Part shown: piece by piece, positions 35,275 through 44,986 of the stretch
Layout of the letters: each line of letters starts with the position of its first letter
Position numbering within the stretch: the first letter of the stretch is position 1
DNA from: Alicyclobacillus sacchari
GTDB lineage: Bacteria; Bacillota; Bacilli; Alicyclobacillales; Alicyclobacillaceae
Direction of reading: 5' to 3'
DNA length: 58,520 bases
NCBI RefSeq assembly: GCF_004366795.1
Contig: NZ_SORF01000014.1
Coordinates: 1-58,520 of the forward strand
The notes under the pieces: model-generated
What the model was told of the DNA's origin: nothing
Database searches by the model: none
The model's input: only the letters and a program-made list of their open reading frames with translations
Position numbers and translations under genes: made by a program

Positions 35275-36612
35275 GTGGCTCAGGACATGATCACGATACC
35301 GACTCGGGTCGATGCGCACGTCGAGATCGACGCCGCGCATCACCTGCGTATCGGCGGCTGTGACGCCGTCGAATTGGTGAACAGTTACGGGACGCCGCTT
35401 ATCGTCTACGACGAGAACGTCATACGGCGCACCATACGTGCGTTCCACAACGTCTTTCGACAGGCTGACGTCCCATATCAAATTTCGTATGCGAGCAAAG
35501 CGTTTTGCACGTTGGCCATGTGCCAACTGGTGTATGACGAAGGGTGCGGCATCGACGTCGTGTCCGGCGGCGAGTTGCACACGGCGTTGACGGCGGGCGT
35601 GCCCGCGAAGGCGATTCACATGCATGGCAACAACAAGACCGTCGACGAACTTCGGTATGCGCTCGAATCGGAAATCGGTGCCATCATCGTCGACAATTTT
35701 TACGAACTGAGTTTGCTTGATGAGCTCACGCGCGAGTACGGGCGCGAGATCGACGTCTTGATCCGCGTGGCACCTGGCGTTGAAGCCCATACCCACGACT
35801 TTATTGCGACAGGCCGCCAGGACAGTAAATTTGGGTTCGATCTCGCGAGCGGGCAGGCGCAAATGGCACTTCGCCAGTTGACCGATTTGCCATTTCTGCG
35901 CTGTGTCGGCGTGCACGCGCACATCGGCTCGCAAATCTTCGATATCGAAGGATTCCAATTGATGATTGAGCGTCTGGCAGAGGTTTATCAGTACGGGCTG
36001 TTACAGCTCGGACTACCGTTTCAAGTGCTCAATGTTGGCGGCGGTTTTGGCATTCAGTATACCGACGAAGATGCACCACCGACCACCGAGACCTTGGCGG
36101 CTGTGATCAAAGCCGTCAAAACGGCATTTGGCAGCCGGAATATGCAAATCCCCACAATTTGGATTGAGCCGGGACGGAGCATTGCCGGCCCAGCGGGGGT
36201 GACGTTGTATCGAGTGGGCAGCCAGAAGCAAATTCCTGGCGTTCGCAATTATCTCGCGATCGATGGTGGGATGACGGACAATCCGCGCTTGGCTCTATAT
36301 GGCGCGAAATATCATGCGATCTATGCCAACCGTGCCGACGCCGCGCCGGAAGCTACCTGGTCGATTGCGGGGAAGTGCTGTGAGAGTGGAGATATGCTGA
36401 TTTGGGATGCGGCTTTGCCCAATCCGCAAGCAGGGGACATCCTTGCCGTGTTTGCCACGGGTGCATATACCTATTCGATGGCCAGCCACTACAACCGGAT
36501 CCCCAAGCCTGCTGTCGTCTTTGTTCGGGACGGCAGTGCTGAGCTCGTCGTCCAGCGCGAGACTTGGGCCGACTTGATTCGCAGGGATGTGCCACTGCCC
36601 AACCGCGCATAA
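35275..36612 (+). CDS. lysA: Diaminopimelate decarboxylase
   Basis: It makes L-lysine from meso-diaminopimelate with pyridoxal phosphate, the last step of lysine synthesis. The 445-residue protein has the PLP lysine in YASKAFCTLAM (about 70), the glycine-rich HAHIGSQIFDIEGF (about 217), the phosphate-binding EPGRSIAGPAG (about 300) and the catalytic KCCESGDML near 365. The GTG at 35275 is favoured because AGGAG lies eight bases upstream; GTG 35266 and ATG 35287 are alternatives. It is a single gene without other lysine genes nearby, and I saw no lysine riboswitch in the short upstream region. Confidence 0.92.
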   Translation: MAQDMITIPTRVDAHVEIDAAHHLRIGGCDAVELVNSYGTPLIVYDENVIRRTIRAFHNVFRQADVPYQISYASKAFCTLAMCQLVYDEGCGIDVVSGGELHTALTAGVPAKAIHMHGNNKTVDELRYALESEIGAIIVDNFYELSLLDELTREYGREIDVLIRVAPGVEAHTHDFIATGRQDSKFGFDLASGQAQMALRQLTDLPFLRCVGVHAHIGSQIFDIEGFQLMIERLAEVYQYGLLQLGLPFQVLNVGGGFGIQYTDEDAPPTTETLAAVIKAVKTAFGSRNMQIPTIWIEPGRSIAGPAGVTLYRVGSQKQIPGVRNYLAIDGGMTDNPRLALYGAKYHAIYANRADAAPEATWSIAGKCCESGDMLIWDAALPNPQAGDILAVFATGAYTYSMASHYNRIPKPAVVFVRDGSAELVVQRETWADLIRRDVPLPNRA

Positions 36613-36722
36613 CGCAAGAATATCCATTTTTGTGCACGGGCGATCCCACTGTCTCTATCCGCAAGTGATATACTTGTGGGTGGAGATAAGGTTCGCGCCG
36701 TTTGCGAAAGGGGATATTTCTG

Positions 36723-38249
36723 GTGACCACGAAAGCGTTTGAAAGCTTGCTTGCATTGATTACAGAGACTTCAACCAACTTGCCCCCAGACGTTCGCCGG
36801 GCTATCAAACGAGCGCAGCTCGAAGAAGAACTAGGCACTCGCGCGTCCATTGCACTCAACACCATCGTCGACAACATCGTCTCGGCGGAGGAAGATGTCC
36901 AACCCATCTGTCAGGATACGGGCATGCCTACGTTCATTGTGCATTGCCCCGTTGGATTCAATCAGATTGCGTTTGAACGCGAGATCGAAGCCGCGGTGCG
37001 CGAAGCGACCAGGCTCGGGAAGTTGCGCCCGAATTCGGTCGATCCGCTGACAGGTAAGAACACGGGGGACAACCTCGGCGAAGGGACACCTGTGGTTCAT
37101 TTTCATCAATGGGAGCGCGACGAGGTCGAGGTGAAGTTGATCCTCAAAGGCGGCGGCTGTGAGAACAAAAACATTCAGTACGCCTTGCCGACGGAACTCC
37201 CTGGACTGGGACGTGCCGGGCGCGATCTCGATGGCATTCGCAAGTGTATTCTGCATGCGGTCTACCAAGCACAGGGTCAGGGTTGCAGTGCCGGTTTTAT
37301 CGGCGTTGGTATCGGCGGGGATCGGACAACTGGCTACGAGTTGGCCAAAGAGCAATTGTTCCGATCGCTTGATGATGTCAATCCGAATCCACAACTGGCC
37401 GAGTTGGAACAATACATTTTAGATAAGGCAAATCAGCTTGAGATTGGCACGATGGGCTTTGGCGGAAAGGTGACGTTGCTGGGCTGCAAAGTCGGTGTGC
37501 GCAACCGCATTCCGGCGAGCTTCTACGTTTCTGTCGCCTATAACTGTTGGGCATTTCGCCGCTTAGGCGTCGTGCTCGATCCGGCAACAGGCGAGATTCG
37601 GCACTGGCTCTATAAGGACAATGAGGAAAAAATGGAACGGCCGACTCACGCGTTTGCGACCGACAGTGCCATCGTTTTGGAAGCACCGATCAGCGAGGAG
37701 CAAATTCGCAAGCTAAAGGTCGGGGATGTCGTACTCATTCGAGGTGAAATGCACACTGGGCGCGACGAAATCCACAAATACCTGATGAAACACGATGCAC
37801 CTGTCGATCTGAACGGCGGTGTCTTGTACCACTGTGGTCCCGTGATGTTGAAGGACGACGATGGCACGTGGCACGTCAAGGCGGCGGGCCCAACCACGAG
37901 CTCGCGCGAGGAGCCATATCAGGCGGATATCATCGAGAAGTTCGGCATTCGTGCCGTCATTGGCAAAGGTGGCATGGGTGAAAAGACCTTGCAGGGGCTC
38001 AAAAAGTCTGGTGCTGTTTATCTCAACGCGATTGGCGGTGCGGCACAGTACTATGCGAAGTGCGTCAAGCGCGTCAATGGCGTCGATTTTCTCGAGCAAT
38101 TCGGCGTGCCAGAGGCCATGTGGCATCTGGAAGTTGAGGGCTTCGCGGCCATTGTCACCATGGACGCCCACGGAAACAGTCTGCACAAGGATGTTGCCGA
38201 AGAGTCTCTCGTGAAGCTTGAGGATTTGAAAGATCCGGTCTTCGTTTGA
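36723..38249 (+). CDS. fumA: Class I fumarate hydratase (iron-sulfur)
   Basis: This 508-residue one-chain enzyme of the class I fumarase/tartrate dehydratase family interconverts fumarate and malate. The alpha-type part (about 1-290) has cysteines for the 4Fe-4S cluster in PICQDTGMPTF (about 62), KGGGCENKN (about 145) and GQGCSAGFIGVGIGGDR (about 185). The beta-type part (about 300-495) contains LYHCGPVM and the TTSSREEPY signature. The GTG at 36723 follows AAAGGGGA. The tartrate dehydratase activity of relatives cannot be excluded, but the one-chain form points to fumarase. Confidence 0.85.
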   Translation: MTTKAFESLLALITETSTNLPPDVRRAIKRAQLEEELGTRASIALNTIVDNIVSAEEDVQPICQDTGMPTFIVHCPVGFNQIAFEREIEAAVREATRLGKLRPNSVDPLTGKNTGDNLGEGTPVVHFHQWERDEVEVKLILKGGGCENKNIQYALPTELPGLGRAGRDLDGIRKCILHAVYQAQGQGCSAGFIGVGIGGDRTTGYELAKEQLFRSLDDVNPNPQLAELEQYILDKANQLEIGTMGFGGKVTLLGCKVGVRNRIPASFYVSVAYNCWAFRRLGVVLDPATGEIRHWLYKDNEEKMERPTHAFATDSAIVLEAPISEEQIRKLKVGDVVLIRGEMHTGRDEIHKYLMKHDAPVDLNGGVLYHCGPVMLKDDDGTWHVKAAGPTTSSREEPYQADIIEKFGIRAVIGKGGMGEKTLQGLKKSGAVYLNAIGGAAQYYAKCVKRVNGVDFLEQFGVPEAMWHLEVEGFAAIVTMDAHGNSLHKDVAEESLVKLEDLKDPVFV

Positions 38250-38278
38250 CACGCATTGATCGCAATCCGTTCGATCCC

Positions 38279-38320
38279 GCAGGGCAAACGACATCGCTCG
38301 TTTGCCCTGCTGTCTTCCTT
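38279..38320 (+). terminator. Terminator after the fumarase gene
   Basis: GCAGGGCAAACGA (38279-38291) pairs with TCGTTTGCCCTGC (38298-38310) over a six-base loop, followed by a T-rich stretch (TGTCTTCCTTTC). Confidence 0.85.
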
Positions 38321-38407
38321 TCATGTTCGGAAAAGACAAATAGTTTCCCTCGTGAAAAAATTTTATCCATTTCCAAAATGATGCGGCACATTTTCCGCGC
38401 AAGGGTA

Positions 38408-38443
38408 TATAATATCACTATAAAGTTTCCCGAGACTAAAACT
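38408..38443 (+). promoter_or_regulatory. mntH promoter with probable MntR box
   Basis: A TATAAT lies at 38408-38413. Directly downstream, at 38424-38443, is AGTTTCCC, six bases, then AAAACT. This matches in spacing and sequence the manganese-responsive MntR operator of Bacillus as I recall it (AGTTTCCC-N6-AAAA or its complement). The position just after the -10 would let bound MntR block transcription when manganese is plentiful. Confidence 0.5.
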
Positions 38444-38502
38444 GTTGCACATATACAACAAACGTAGTTCATGAGACCCAGTCGGGAGAAGGAGGAATTT
38501 CC

Positions 38503-39798
38503 GTGAGTGTATCGACTTCGCATGTGGAGCGGGAGAGCAAGGCGGTTGCCGCAGCTCGGGCATCTCTGGACGAGCGCCGGCGGGGGTTGCGGGCGCTGCT
38601 TCCATTTTTGGGGCCGGCGTTTGTCGCCGCCGTCGCCTACGTGGATCCCGGCAATTATGCGACCAATATACAGAGCGGTTCCGAATTCGGCTACAAACTG
38701 CTGTGGGTCGTCATTCTGGCAAACTTAATGGCCATGTTGATTCAGAACATGTCGGCAAAGCTCGGCATTGCAACAGGCAAGAGTCTGCCGCAGATGTGCA
38801 GAGACCATTTTCCAGGATGGCTCACCTATGTGATGTGGGGATTTTCAGAGGTGGCGGCCATGGCCACGGATATTGCTGAATTTTTGGGCGCAACACTTGG
38901 CCTCAATCTGTTGTTCCATATTCCGATGATCATTGGCACGCTTTTAACGGGCGTTGTGACGTATTTGATTCTCATGCTTGAACGTTTTGGATTTCGGCCG
39001 CTCGAGAAGTTTATCACCGCTTTTGTGGTCGTGATCGCGCTCTGTTACGTCATCGAAACGGCGTTTGCACGGCCCAACTGGGGGGCCATCGCCTATCACA
39101 GCTTTGTGCCGTGGCTCGGCAACCAAAATGCCATTCTGCTCTGTGTCGGTGTGATTGGCGCGACGGTGATGCCGCACGCGGTATATCTGCACTCTGGCTT
39201 GACACAGCATCGAATCGTCGCGCGCAATGCCGATGAGAAGCAGAAGATTGCCCGCTTTAACACGAAAGAGGTCATCATCGCCATGTCGCTTGCCGGTTTC
39301 GTCAACTTGTCGATGATGTTCATGGCGGCGTCGGTGTTCCATGGCACAGGTCATTCTGGTATCGCGGACATCGGGACGGCGTATAAGACGTTGACGCCAT
39401 TGCTCGGTTCGGCCGCCGCCGCCGTCTTTCTTGTGTCGTTGCTCGCTTCTGGATTTTCAAGTTCTGCCGTCGGCACGATGGCTGGCCAGGTCATCATGCA
39501 AGGGTTTGTCGGGTTCTCCATTCCTCTCTGGGTGCGGCGCGTCGTTACCATGTTGCCGACGGTCGTCATCGTGGCGCTCGGCGTGAACCCGACACAGACA
39601 CTCGTCTTGAGCCAGGTCATTTTGAGCGTCGTGTTGCCGATGCCCATCATTGCACTCGTACACTTCACGAGTAAGCCAGCCATCATGGGCAGGCTCGTCA
39701 ATCGTCGCTTGACCAGCGTGCTCGCCGTCGTGTGTGCGGTCGTGATCGTCGTACTCAATCTGATTCTCATCTATCTGTCTTTTGGCGGCACGCTGTAA
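38503..39798 (+). CDS. mntH: Nramp-family Mn(II)/H+ symporter MntH
   Basis: This 431-residue divalent-metal importer has eleven membrane segments. The metal-binding DPGN in segment 1 (YVDPGNYATNIQSG, about 48) and MPHAVYLHSGL (about 224) in segment 6 are intact, and the conserved loop EKFITAFVVVIALCY is present. The GTG start follows GAGAAGGAGGAATTTCC. A probable MntR box precedes it, which supports manganese as substrate. It is a single gene, convergent with the flippase. Confidence 0.9.
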   Translation: MSVSTSHVERESKAVAAARASLDERRRGLRALLPFLGPAFVAAVAYVDPGNYATNIQSGSEFGYKLLWVVILANLMAMLIQNMSAKLGIATGKSLPQMCRDHFPGWLTYVMWGFSEVAAMATDIAEFLGATLGLNLLFHIPMIIGTLLTGVVTYLILMLERFGFRPLEKFITAFVVVIALCYVIETAFARPNWGAIAYHSFVPWLGNQNAILLCVGVIGATVMPHAVYLHSGLTQHRIVARNADEKQKIARFNTKEVIIAMSLAGFVNLSMMFMAASVFHGTGHSGIADIGTAYKTLTPLLGSAAAAVFLVSLLASGFSSSAVGTMAGQVIMQGFVGFSIPLWVRRVVTMLPTVVIVALGVNPTQTLVLSQVILSVVLPMPIIALVHFTSKPAIMGRLVNRRLTSVLAVVCAVVIVVLNLILIYLSFGGTL

Positions 39799-39821
39799 TG
39801 GCCGTCACGCGGTTGCACTGG

Positions 39822-41141
39822 TCATGCCCGGTGCAACACGCGGCGGCGTAAGGCGAGTGCCATGTCGCGATATGGTGCGAAGTCTTCGCGGCGCAATTGC
39901 CACAAGTCACGGCTGTCCCGCTTGGCGATCCGGTGGTACCAATACACGTAGAGTGCCAGTTCGAAGACGTATGAAATAGTCGACGCAACGGAAGCCCCAT
40001 ACATGCCAAACAGCGGGATGAGACCAAGGCAGATCAAGGCGTTTGCCGCGATCACGCAGAGATTGACCCACATCAGTGTCAAGGGCTTGCCCTGGGCATT
40101 GGTGAAGTACTGTGAAATCACGTTTGCTGTCGCCTTCAGGACGAGGCCTGGCAGCAGTACATAGAATGGTCCGATGGCATGGCCGTACTTGTTCCAACTG
40201 TAGATCAGCACGAGTACAGGCATGCCCACGGCCAATGCGATGGCGCCGAGTGTCGACGTGATCAAGGTCTGGCGGGAAGCCCGCTCGGTGATGGCGCCTG
40301 CGTCGTCGGTTGTCGCGGCGGTGACGCGGTGAAAGACCATGGTCGAGATGGTCTGTGTCAATGTGTTGAGGATTTCTGCCGCCGCCACAGCCACGCCATA
40401 AATCGAGATGATCGTTGCACTGTGGGTCGTCAGCAGCATCCAAAAGTCGGTTCGGTAATTGATGTAACCCGTGACAATGGCGAGCGACGACGCCGTCCCA
40501 TAACTGTATAGGCCTCGCCATTCCACACTTGACCAACGCCACTTCAGGACCTCCCGAAATCCCAGTGCGCGATAGGCGACAAACAGCGTCATCGCGACAC
40601 ATACGATCCATGACAACAGCCAGATGCGAAACGTCCAGAGAAGCCGTAGAGCATGGGCCAGGTGGGGCTGAAAACAAATAAAGAGCAGGTAACAAACGAG
40701 AAAGACCACCGCCTGGGCAATGTTTGCGCGGTTCAACCAGGAGATTTCACCGAGTGAGTTGAGCAGTTTTGAGCTGTACCCGAAGAGAAACGTGAGCGGC
40801 ATCCCAAAGAGCGCAAACATGACGGTCAACGACGGATGGGTCAACCAGGTGACCAGGGTCGCCGCAACCCACACGAGGATGCTGAATGAGTACATGACCA
40901 GGTTGCCCATCTGCACAATGCGCGCCTTATCTTCCGGCCGTCGAGGCAATGCGTAGGAAAAGTAGTTCGTGTAGCCGCCGGAGAAGGACTGGCCAAGGGT
41001 CGCGATGGTGGTCGATAACTGGAACTCACCGCGACTTGCCGTCGGCAGGTAGCGAGCCGCAATGGCGCTGTTGATAAACGTTAGGGCGGACGACGCCCCG
41101 CGGTAGACAAAGCTGTATAGGGTCAACTTCCGTTCGCTCAC
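39822..41141 (-). CDS. Polysaccharide-type flippase (MOP superfamily)
   Basis: This 439-residue membrane protein has about twelve segments and no soluble domain. It begins KLTLYSFVYRGASSALTFIN followed by RYLPTASRGEFQL, typical of Wzx/MurJ-like polysaccharide exporters. It would flip a lipid-linked sugar unit across the membrane. No glycosyltransferases are adjacent, so its substrate is open. The start at 41141 has GGAGTGCAAAACG upstream. An imperfect hairpin with no T-tract (39811-39837) lies at the convergent end with mntH. Confidence 0.78.
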   Translation of the reverse strand: MSERKLTLYSFVYRGASSALTFINSAIAARYLPTASRGEFQLSTTIATLGQSFSGGYTNYFSYALPRRPEDKARIVQMGNLVMYSFSILVWVAATLVTWLTHPSLTVMFALFGMPLTFLFGYSSKLLNSLGEISWLNRANIAQAVVFLVCYLLFICFQPHLAHALRLLWTFRIWLLSWIVCVAMTLFVAYRALGFREVLKWRWSSVEWRGLYSYGTASSLAIVTGYINYRTDFWMLLTTHSATIISIYGVAVAAAEILNTLTQTISTMVFHRVTAATTDDAGAITERASRQTLITSTLGAIALAVGMPVLVLIYSWNKYGHAIGPFYVLLPGLVLKATANVISQYFTNAQGKPLTLMWVNLCVIAANALICLGLIPLFGMYGASVASTISYVFELALYVYWYHRIAKRDSRDLWQLRREDFAPYRDMALALRRRVLHRA

Positions 41142-41314
41142 CGTTTTGCACTCCGTCCATCTGTCGTGTTTCGACCATTTTCCGCAACGAGTTTACTGTA
41201 CCATGAATCCTGCAGGGAATGGCGAATTTCGAGCCATCGCAAACGTTGGATTGTTATGGTAGGATGTTGTTCAAGTTTTCGTGAGAAGGTACGGCGGATG
41301 GAGGAGCTCACGCA

Positions 41315-43066
41315 ATGCGAACCGTGGATTTGATTGACAAAAAGCGTAGAGGCTTGGCCTTGTCGGACGAGGAACTCGCATTCCTGGTGACAGGGTATCT
41401 TGCCGGCGAGATTCCGGACTACCAAATGAGCGCCTGGCTCATGGCGGTCGCGCTACACGGCATGAGCGATACCGAGTTGAGCGCATTTACAGCATGTCTC
41501 GCGCAATCTGGCGAAACCCTCGACCTGTCGCTGATCCCTGGTATCAAAGTCGACAAACACAGTACAGGCGGGGTTGGCGATAAGACCACCATCGTCATTG
41601 CGCCACTGCTTGCCGCGATTGGCGTGCCGATGATCAAAATGTCGGGACGAGGCCTTGGGCACACGGGCGGCACCATCGACAAACTCGAGTCGATTCCTGG
41701 ATTTCGCACCGACTTGTCGATCCCGGAGATGGTCGCTCAGGTGCAGCGAATTGGCGTGGCTCTGGCGGGGCAGACGGCGGAACTGGCGCCGGCCGACAAG
41801 CGCATCTACGCATTGCGCGATGTGACTGCAACGGTCGAGTCACTACCACTCATCGCGAGTTCTGTGATGAGCAAGAAGCTGGCCAGTGGTGCGGATGCCA
41901 TCGTTCTCGACGTCAAAGTGGGCGACGGTGCGTTTATGAAAACTTTGGCCGATGCGAAGCGCTTGGCGCGCGCAATGGTCGAGATCGGGAATCGCGCCGG
42001 GCGGCGAACAGTGGCGGTCTTGTCCAGCATGGAGCAGCCTTTAGGGCAAGCCATCGGCAACGCCCTCGAGATCGCGGAGGCCATTCGCGTTTTACAGGGC
42101 GAAGGGCCACAGGATCTGACTGCAGTCTGCCTCGCTCTGGCCTCCGAAATGGCCGTGCTCGCTGGGGCAGCGGATCATGTGAAACAGGCACAGGAGATGT
42201 TACAGGCAGTCATCGTCGACGGGCGCGCCTTGGCCAAGTTGCGGTCGTGGATTGCGGCGCAAGGCGGTGACGCCGCGGTGGTGGACGATCCGGCGCGTTT
42301 ACCGCACGCCCCTGTGCAACGAGCATGGACTGCACCCTGCGACGGTTTCGTCAAGGAGCTGCCGGCGCTGGCGTTTGGTTCGGCCGCAATGCGTCTTGGA
42401 GCAGGCCGGGCGAAAAAGGATGACATCATCCATCCCGCTGTTGGCATCGTCCTCCACAAGAAGATCGGCGATGCGGTCGGGGCCGGAGAAGCTGTCTTTA
42501 CGGTGCACGCGGTCGATCAACCGTCGGCGCAGGCTTGTATCGATGAATTGGCGCAAGTCATTCAAATTGTGGAGAAACCTGTAGACCCCTTACCGCTCTT
42601 GCTGGGGCGCATCCAAGCCGGCACCGGGGACGTCGACGAAGATTTACTCGCGGCGGCCCAAGCGGCTCGCAATACCGCATATGTGCCTTACTCCGGTTTT
42701 GCCGTGGGTGCGGCATTACGGCTTGCGGATGGGCGGATTATCCAGGGGGCAAACATTGAAAACGCGTCCTATGGGTTGACAAATTGCGCCGAGCGTACCG
42801 CGATGTTTACGGCTCTCGTCGCCAACGGGGAAGCGGGAGAACGACCGCGCATCGCGGAAATCGCAGTGGTTGCAGACGCGCCCGAACCAGTTTCACCATG
42901 TGGCGCCTGTCGCCAGGTGCTGGCAGAGTTTTGCCCGCCGGAAACACCTGTCGTGCTTGCCAATTTGCAGGGCGACGTGTTGCGAACGACGGTCGGTTCG
43001 TTGCTGCCTGGCGCGTTTGGAGCAAAGCAAATGGTTTACACGCGTATGAAGGAGGCGGATGTATGA
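41315..43066 (+). CDS. pdp-cdd: Fused pyrimidine-nucleoside phosphorylase / cytidine deaminase
   Basis: This continuous 583-residue frame joins two nucleoside-salvage enzymes. Residues 1 to about 430 are a thymidine/uridine phosphorylase: ALSDEELAFLVTGYLAGEIPDYQMSAWLM-type N-terminus, phosphate loop KVDKHSTGGVGDKTT (about 75), MSGRGLGHTGGTIDKLES (about 109) and the C-terminal PYNP domain. From about 440 a complete cytidine deaminase follows: YVPYSGFAVGAAL, NIENASYGLTNCAERTA with catalytic Cys and Glu, and SPCGACRQVLAEF with the two zinc cysteines. The fusion would deaminate cytidine to uridine and then phosphorolyse uridine. These are usually separate genes. The ATG follows GGAGGAGCTCACGCA, and the stop overlaps the pepF start. 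Confidence 0.9.
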   Translation: MRTVDLIDKKRRGLALSDEELAFLVTGYLAGEIPDYQMSAWLMAVALHGMSDTELSAFTACLAQSGETLDLSLIPGIKVDKHSTGGVGDKTTIVIAPLLAAIGVPMIKMSGRGLGHTGGTIDKLESIPGFRTDLSIPEMVAQVQRIGVALAGQTAELAPADKRIYALRDVTATVESLPLIASSVMSKKLASGADAIVLDVKVGDGAFMKTLADAKRLARAMVEIGNRAGRRTVAVLSSMEQPLGQAIGNALEIAEAIRVLQGEGPQDLTAVCLALASEMAVLAGAADHVKQAQEMLQAVIVDGRALAKLRSWIAAQGGDAAVVDDPARLPHAPVQRAWTAPCDGFVKELPALAFGSAAMRLGAGRAKKDDIIHPAVGIVLHKKIGDAVGAGEAVFTVHAVDQPSAQACIDELAQVIQIVEKPVDPLPLLLGRIQAGTGDVDEDLLAAAQAARNTAYVPYSGFAVGAALRLADGRIIQGANIENASYGLTNCAERTAMFTALVANGEAGERPRIAEIAVVADAPEPVSPCGACRQVLAEFCPPETPVVLANLQGDVLRTTVGSLLPGAFGAKQMVYTRMKEADV

Positions 43067-44919
43067 GTACACAAGCGAATTCGGACAAGAACGTTCGGGA
43101 TGTTGGAGAGAGCCTACGGGCCAGTGAAGTTCGCGGGAAGCCACGCAGCGAGATCGATCCCGCATATCGGTGGAATCTGGAAGATATATATGCGGCGGAA
43201 GCGGATTGGCAGCAGGATGCACAGCGTCTGCAGGCGTTGGTCCAAGCGTTTGTCGGGCGCCAGGGCACACTTGGCCGATCCGCGGCAGATCTCCTGGCTG
43301 GGCTGAAACATCACGATGAGATCGGCATGGTTGCTGGGAAGTTGTATGTGTATGCGAAGATGAAGCTGGACGAAGACACAGCCAACGGAGCGGCGCAGAC
43401 TCTATTCAACCAGGCCACGTCGCTTCTCGTTCAGGCAAACGCCGCGACGTCGTTTTTCGTGCCGGAGATTTTAAGTGTGGACGCCAATCAGCTGCAGGCG
43501 TTTGTCGATGCGACGCCGGAACTGCAAGTGTATCGATTTGCCCTTGAGGAAATCACGCGTCAGCGCGATCACGTTCTATCCCCGGAGGCGGAACAGCTGC
43601 TTGCGCAATTCGGTGAGGTGCTTGGCGCGCCCTCTGACATCTTTGAAATGTACAACAACGCCGATATGGTATTTCCGACGATTGCGGACGAGAACGGGCA
43701 GTCTGTCGAAATCACACACGCGATGTATCACGAGCTCTTGGAGCGAAAAGATCGGGACGTGCGCGAACGGGCGTTTACGGCGGTTTATGACACGTACAAG
43801 CGGCATCGCAACACCATTGCGGCGGTGTATGCAGCAAATGTCAAGCGAAACGTCGTCAACGCTCGCATCCGAAACTTCCCATCGGCTCGCGTGGCGTCGC
43901 TCGACGCGGACAACATCCCTGTCGCCGTCTATGACAACCTCATTCAAGCCGTCGAGGAATCGCTGCCTGCGTTGACTAAGTATTTACAACTGCGTAAGCG
44001 GGTTCTCGGGGTCGACCAGTTGCAGATGTGGGACTTGTTTGTGCCCCTTGTTGCGGACATCGATTGGAAAATCCCTTATGACGAGGCGAAGGCCACCGTG
44101 CTGGACGCCGTCAAAGTCTTTGGCGACACATACCTTGAGGCAGCCACGCGCGGGCTGAACAGTCGCTGGGTCGACGTCTATGAGACGCGCGGTAAGCGTT
44201 CAGGTGGCTATTCCTGGGGCACGTACGGCACGCATCCGTACATTCTGTTGAACCACACCGACACCGTGCAGGATATGTTCACGCTTGCACATGAGCTGGG
44301 TCACTCCATGCACAGCTATTTTTCGCGCAAGACGCAGCCATACGTCTACAGCGATTACACCTTGTTCGTCGCCGAAGTCGCTTCGACGTGCAACGAAGCG
44401 ATTCTGTATGACTATCTCGGGCGCATCATTGCGGAGCCTGCGAAACGCGCTTATCTCCTCAATCAGCAGCTTGAAACCATTCGCGGCACGCTGCTGACAC
44501 AGACATTGTTTGCCGAGTTTGAGAAGATGACGCACGATCACGCTGAGCAGGGTGGGGCATTGACAGCCGATTGGCTCGACGAGACCTTTTACCAGCTCAA
44601 CGTGAAATATTACGGAAACGCGGTGAACGTCACCGACCGTACCGCTCATGGTTGGATGCGCATTCCACATTTCTATTCAGCGTTTTATGTCTACAAGTAC
44701 GCGACAGGCATCTCGGCTGCGATCGCGCTTTCGCGCAAAATCCTCAGCGAGGGTCAACCTGCCGTCGCGGCATACGTAGACTTCCTGTCTGCGGGCAGTT
44801 CGGACACGTCCATCGAGTTGTTGCGCAAGGCCGGAGTGGATATGACTTCGCCCGAACCGGTGCGTCAAGCATTAACGCAATTTGAACAACTGGTGGAGGA
44901 ACTCGGGAAGGTGCTCTAA
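43063..44919 (+). CDS. pepF: Oligoendopeptidase F
   Basis: This 618-residue cytoplasmic zinc metallopeptidase of family M3B cleaves short peptides. The active site LAHELGHSMHSYF holds HExxH (about residue 409), and the third ligand glutamate is about 28 residues later in VAEVASTCNEAIL. The N-terminal oligopeptidase_F domain (ALVQAFVGRQGTL onward) is typical. The ATG at 43063 has GGAGG upstream and overlaps the pdp-cdd stop (ATGA), so translation is coupled. The long in-frame extension to 42784 lies inside the deaminase domain and is not used. Confidence 0.9.
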   Translation: MSTQANSDKNVRDVGESLRASEVRGKPRSEIDPAYRWNLEDIYAAEADWQQDAQRLQALVQAFVGRQGTLGRSAADLLAGLKHHDEIGMVAGKLYVYAKMKLDEDTANGAAQTLFNQATSLLVQANAATSFFVPEILSVDANQLQAFVDATPELQVYRFALEEITRQRDHVLSPEAEQLLAQFGEVLGAPSDIFEMYNNADMVFPTIADENGQSVEITHAMYHELLERKDRDVRERAFTAVYDTYKRHRNTIAAVYAANVKRNVVNARIRNFPSARVASLDADNIPVAVYDNLIQAVEESLPALTKYLQLRKRVLGVDQLQMWDLFVPLVADIDWKIPYDEAKATVLDAVKVFGDTYLEAATRGLNSRWVDVYETRGKRSGGYSWGTYGTHPYILLNHTDTVQDMFTLAHELGHSMHSYFSRKTQPYVYSDYTLFVAEVASTCNEAILYDYLGRIIAEPAKRAYLLNQQLETIRGTLLTQTLFAEFEKMTHDHAEQGGALTADWLDETFYQLNVKYYGNAVNVTDRTAHGWMRIPHFYSAFYVYKYATGISAAIALSRKILSEGQPAVAAYVDFLSAGSSDTSIELLRKAGVDMTSPEPVRQALTQFEQLVEELGKVL

Positions 44920-44931
44920 AGGACGATGGCT

Positions 44932-44967
44932 AAGGGGCAGCAAATGTTCAGGCGTGCCCCTTTTTTT
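44932..44967 (+). terminator. Terminator after pepF
   Basis: AAGGGGC (44932-44938) pairs with GCCCCTT (44956-44962) across 17 bases and is followed by TTTTTTT. It separates pepF from the convergent kinase gene. Confidence 0.8.
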
Positions 44968-44986
44968 GTAACGCTGTCTCGCGAGG

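Noticed and set aside
42784-43062. Upstream extension of pepF
   Set aside because: It overlaps the cytidine deaminase domain in another frame; the coupled ATG at 43063 has its own ribosome binding site.
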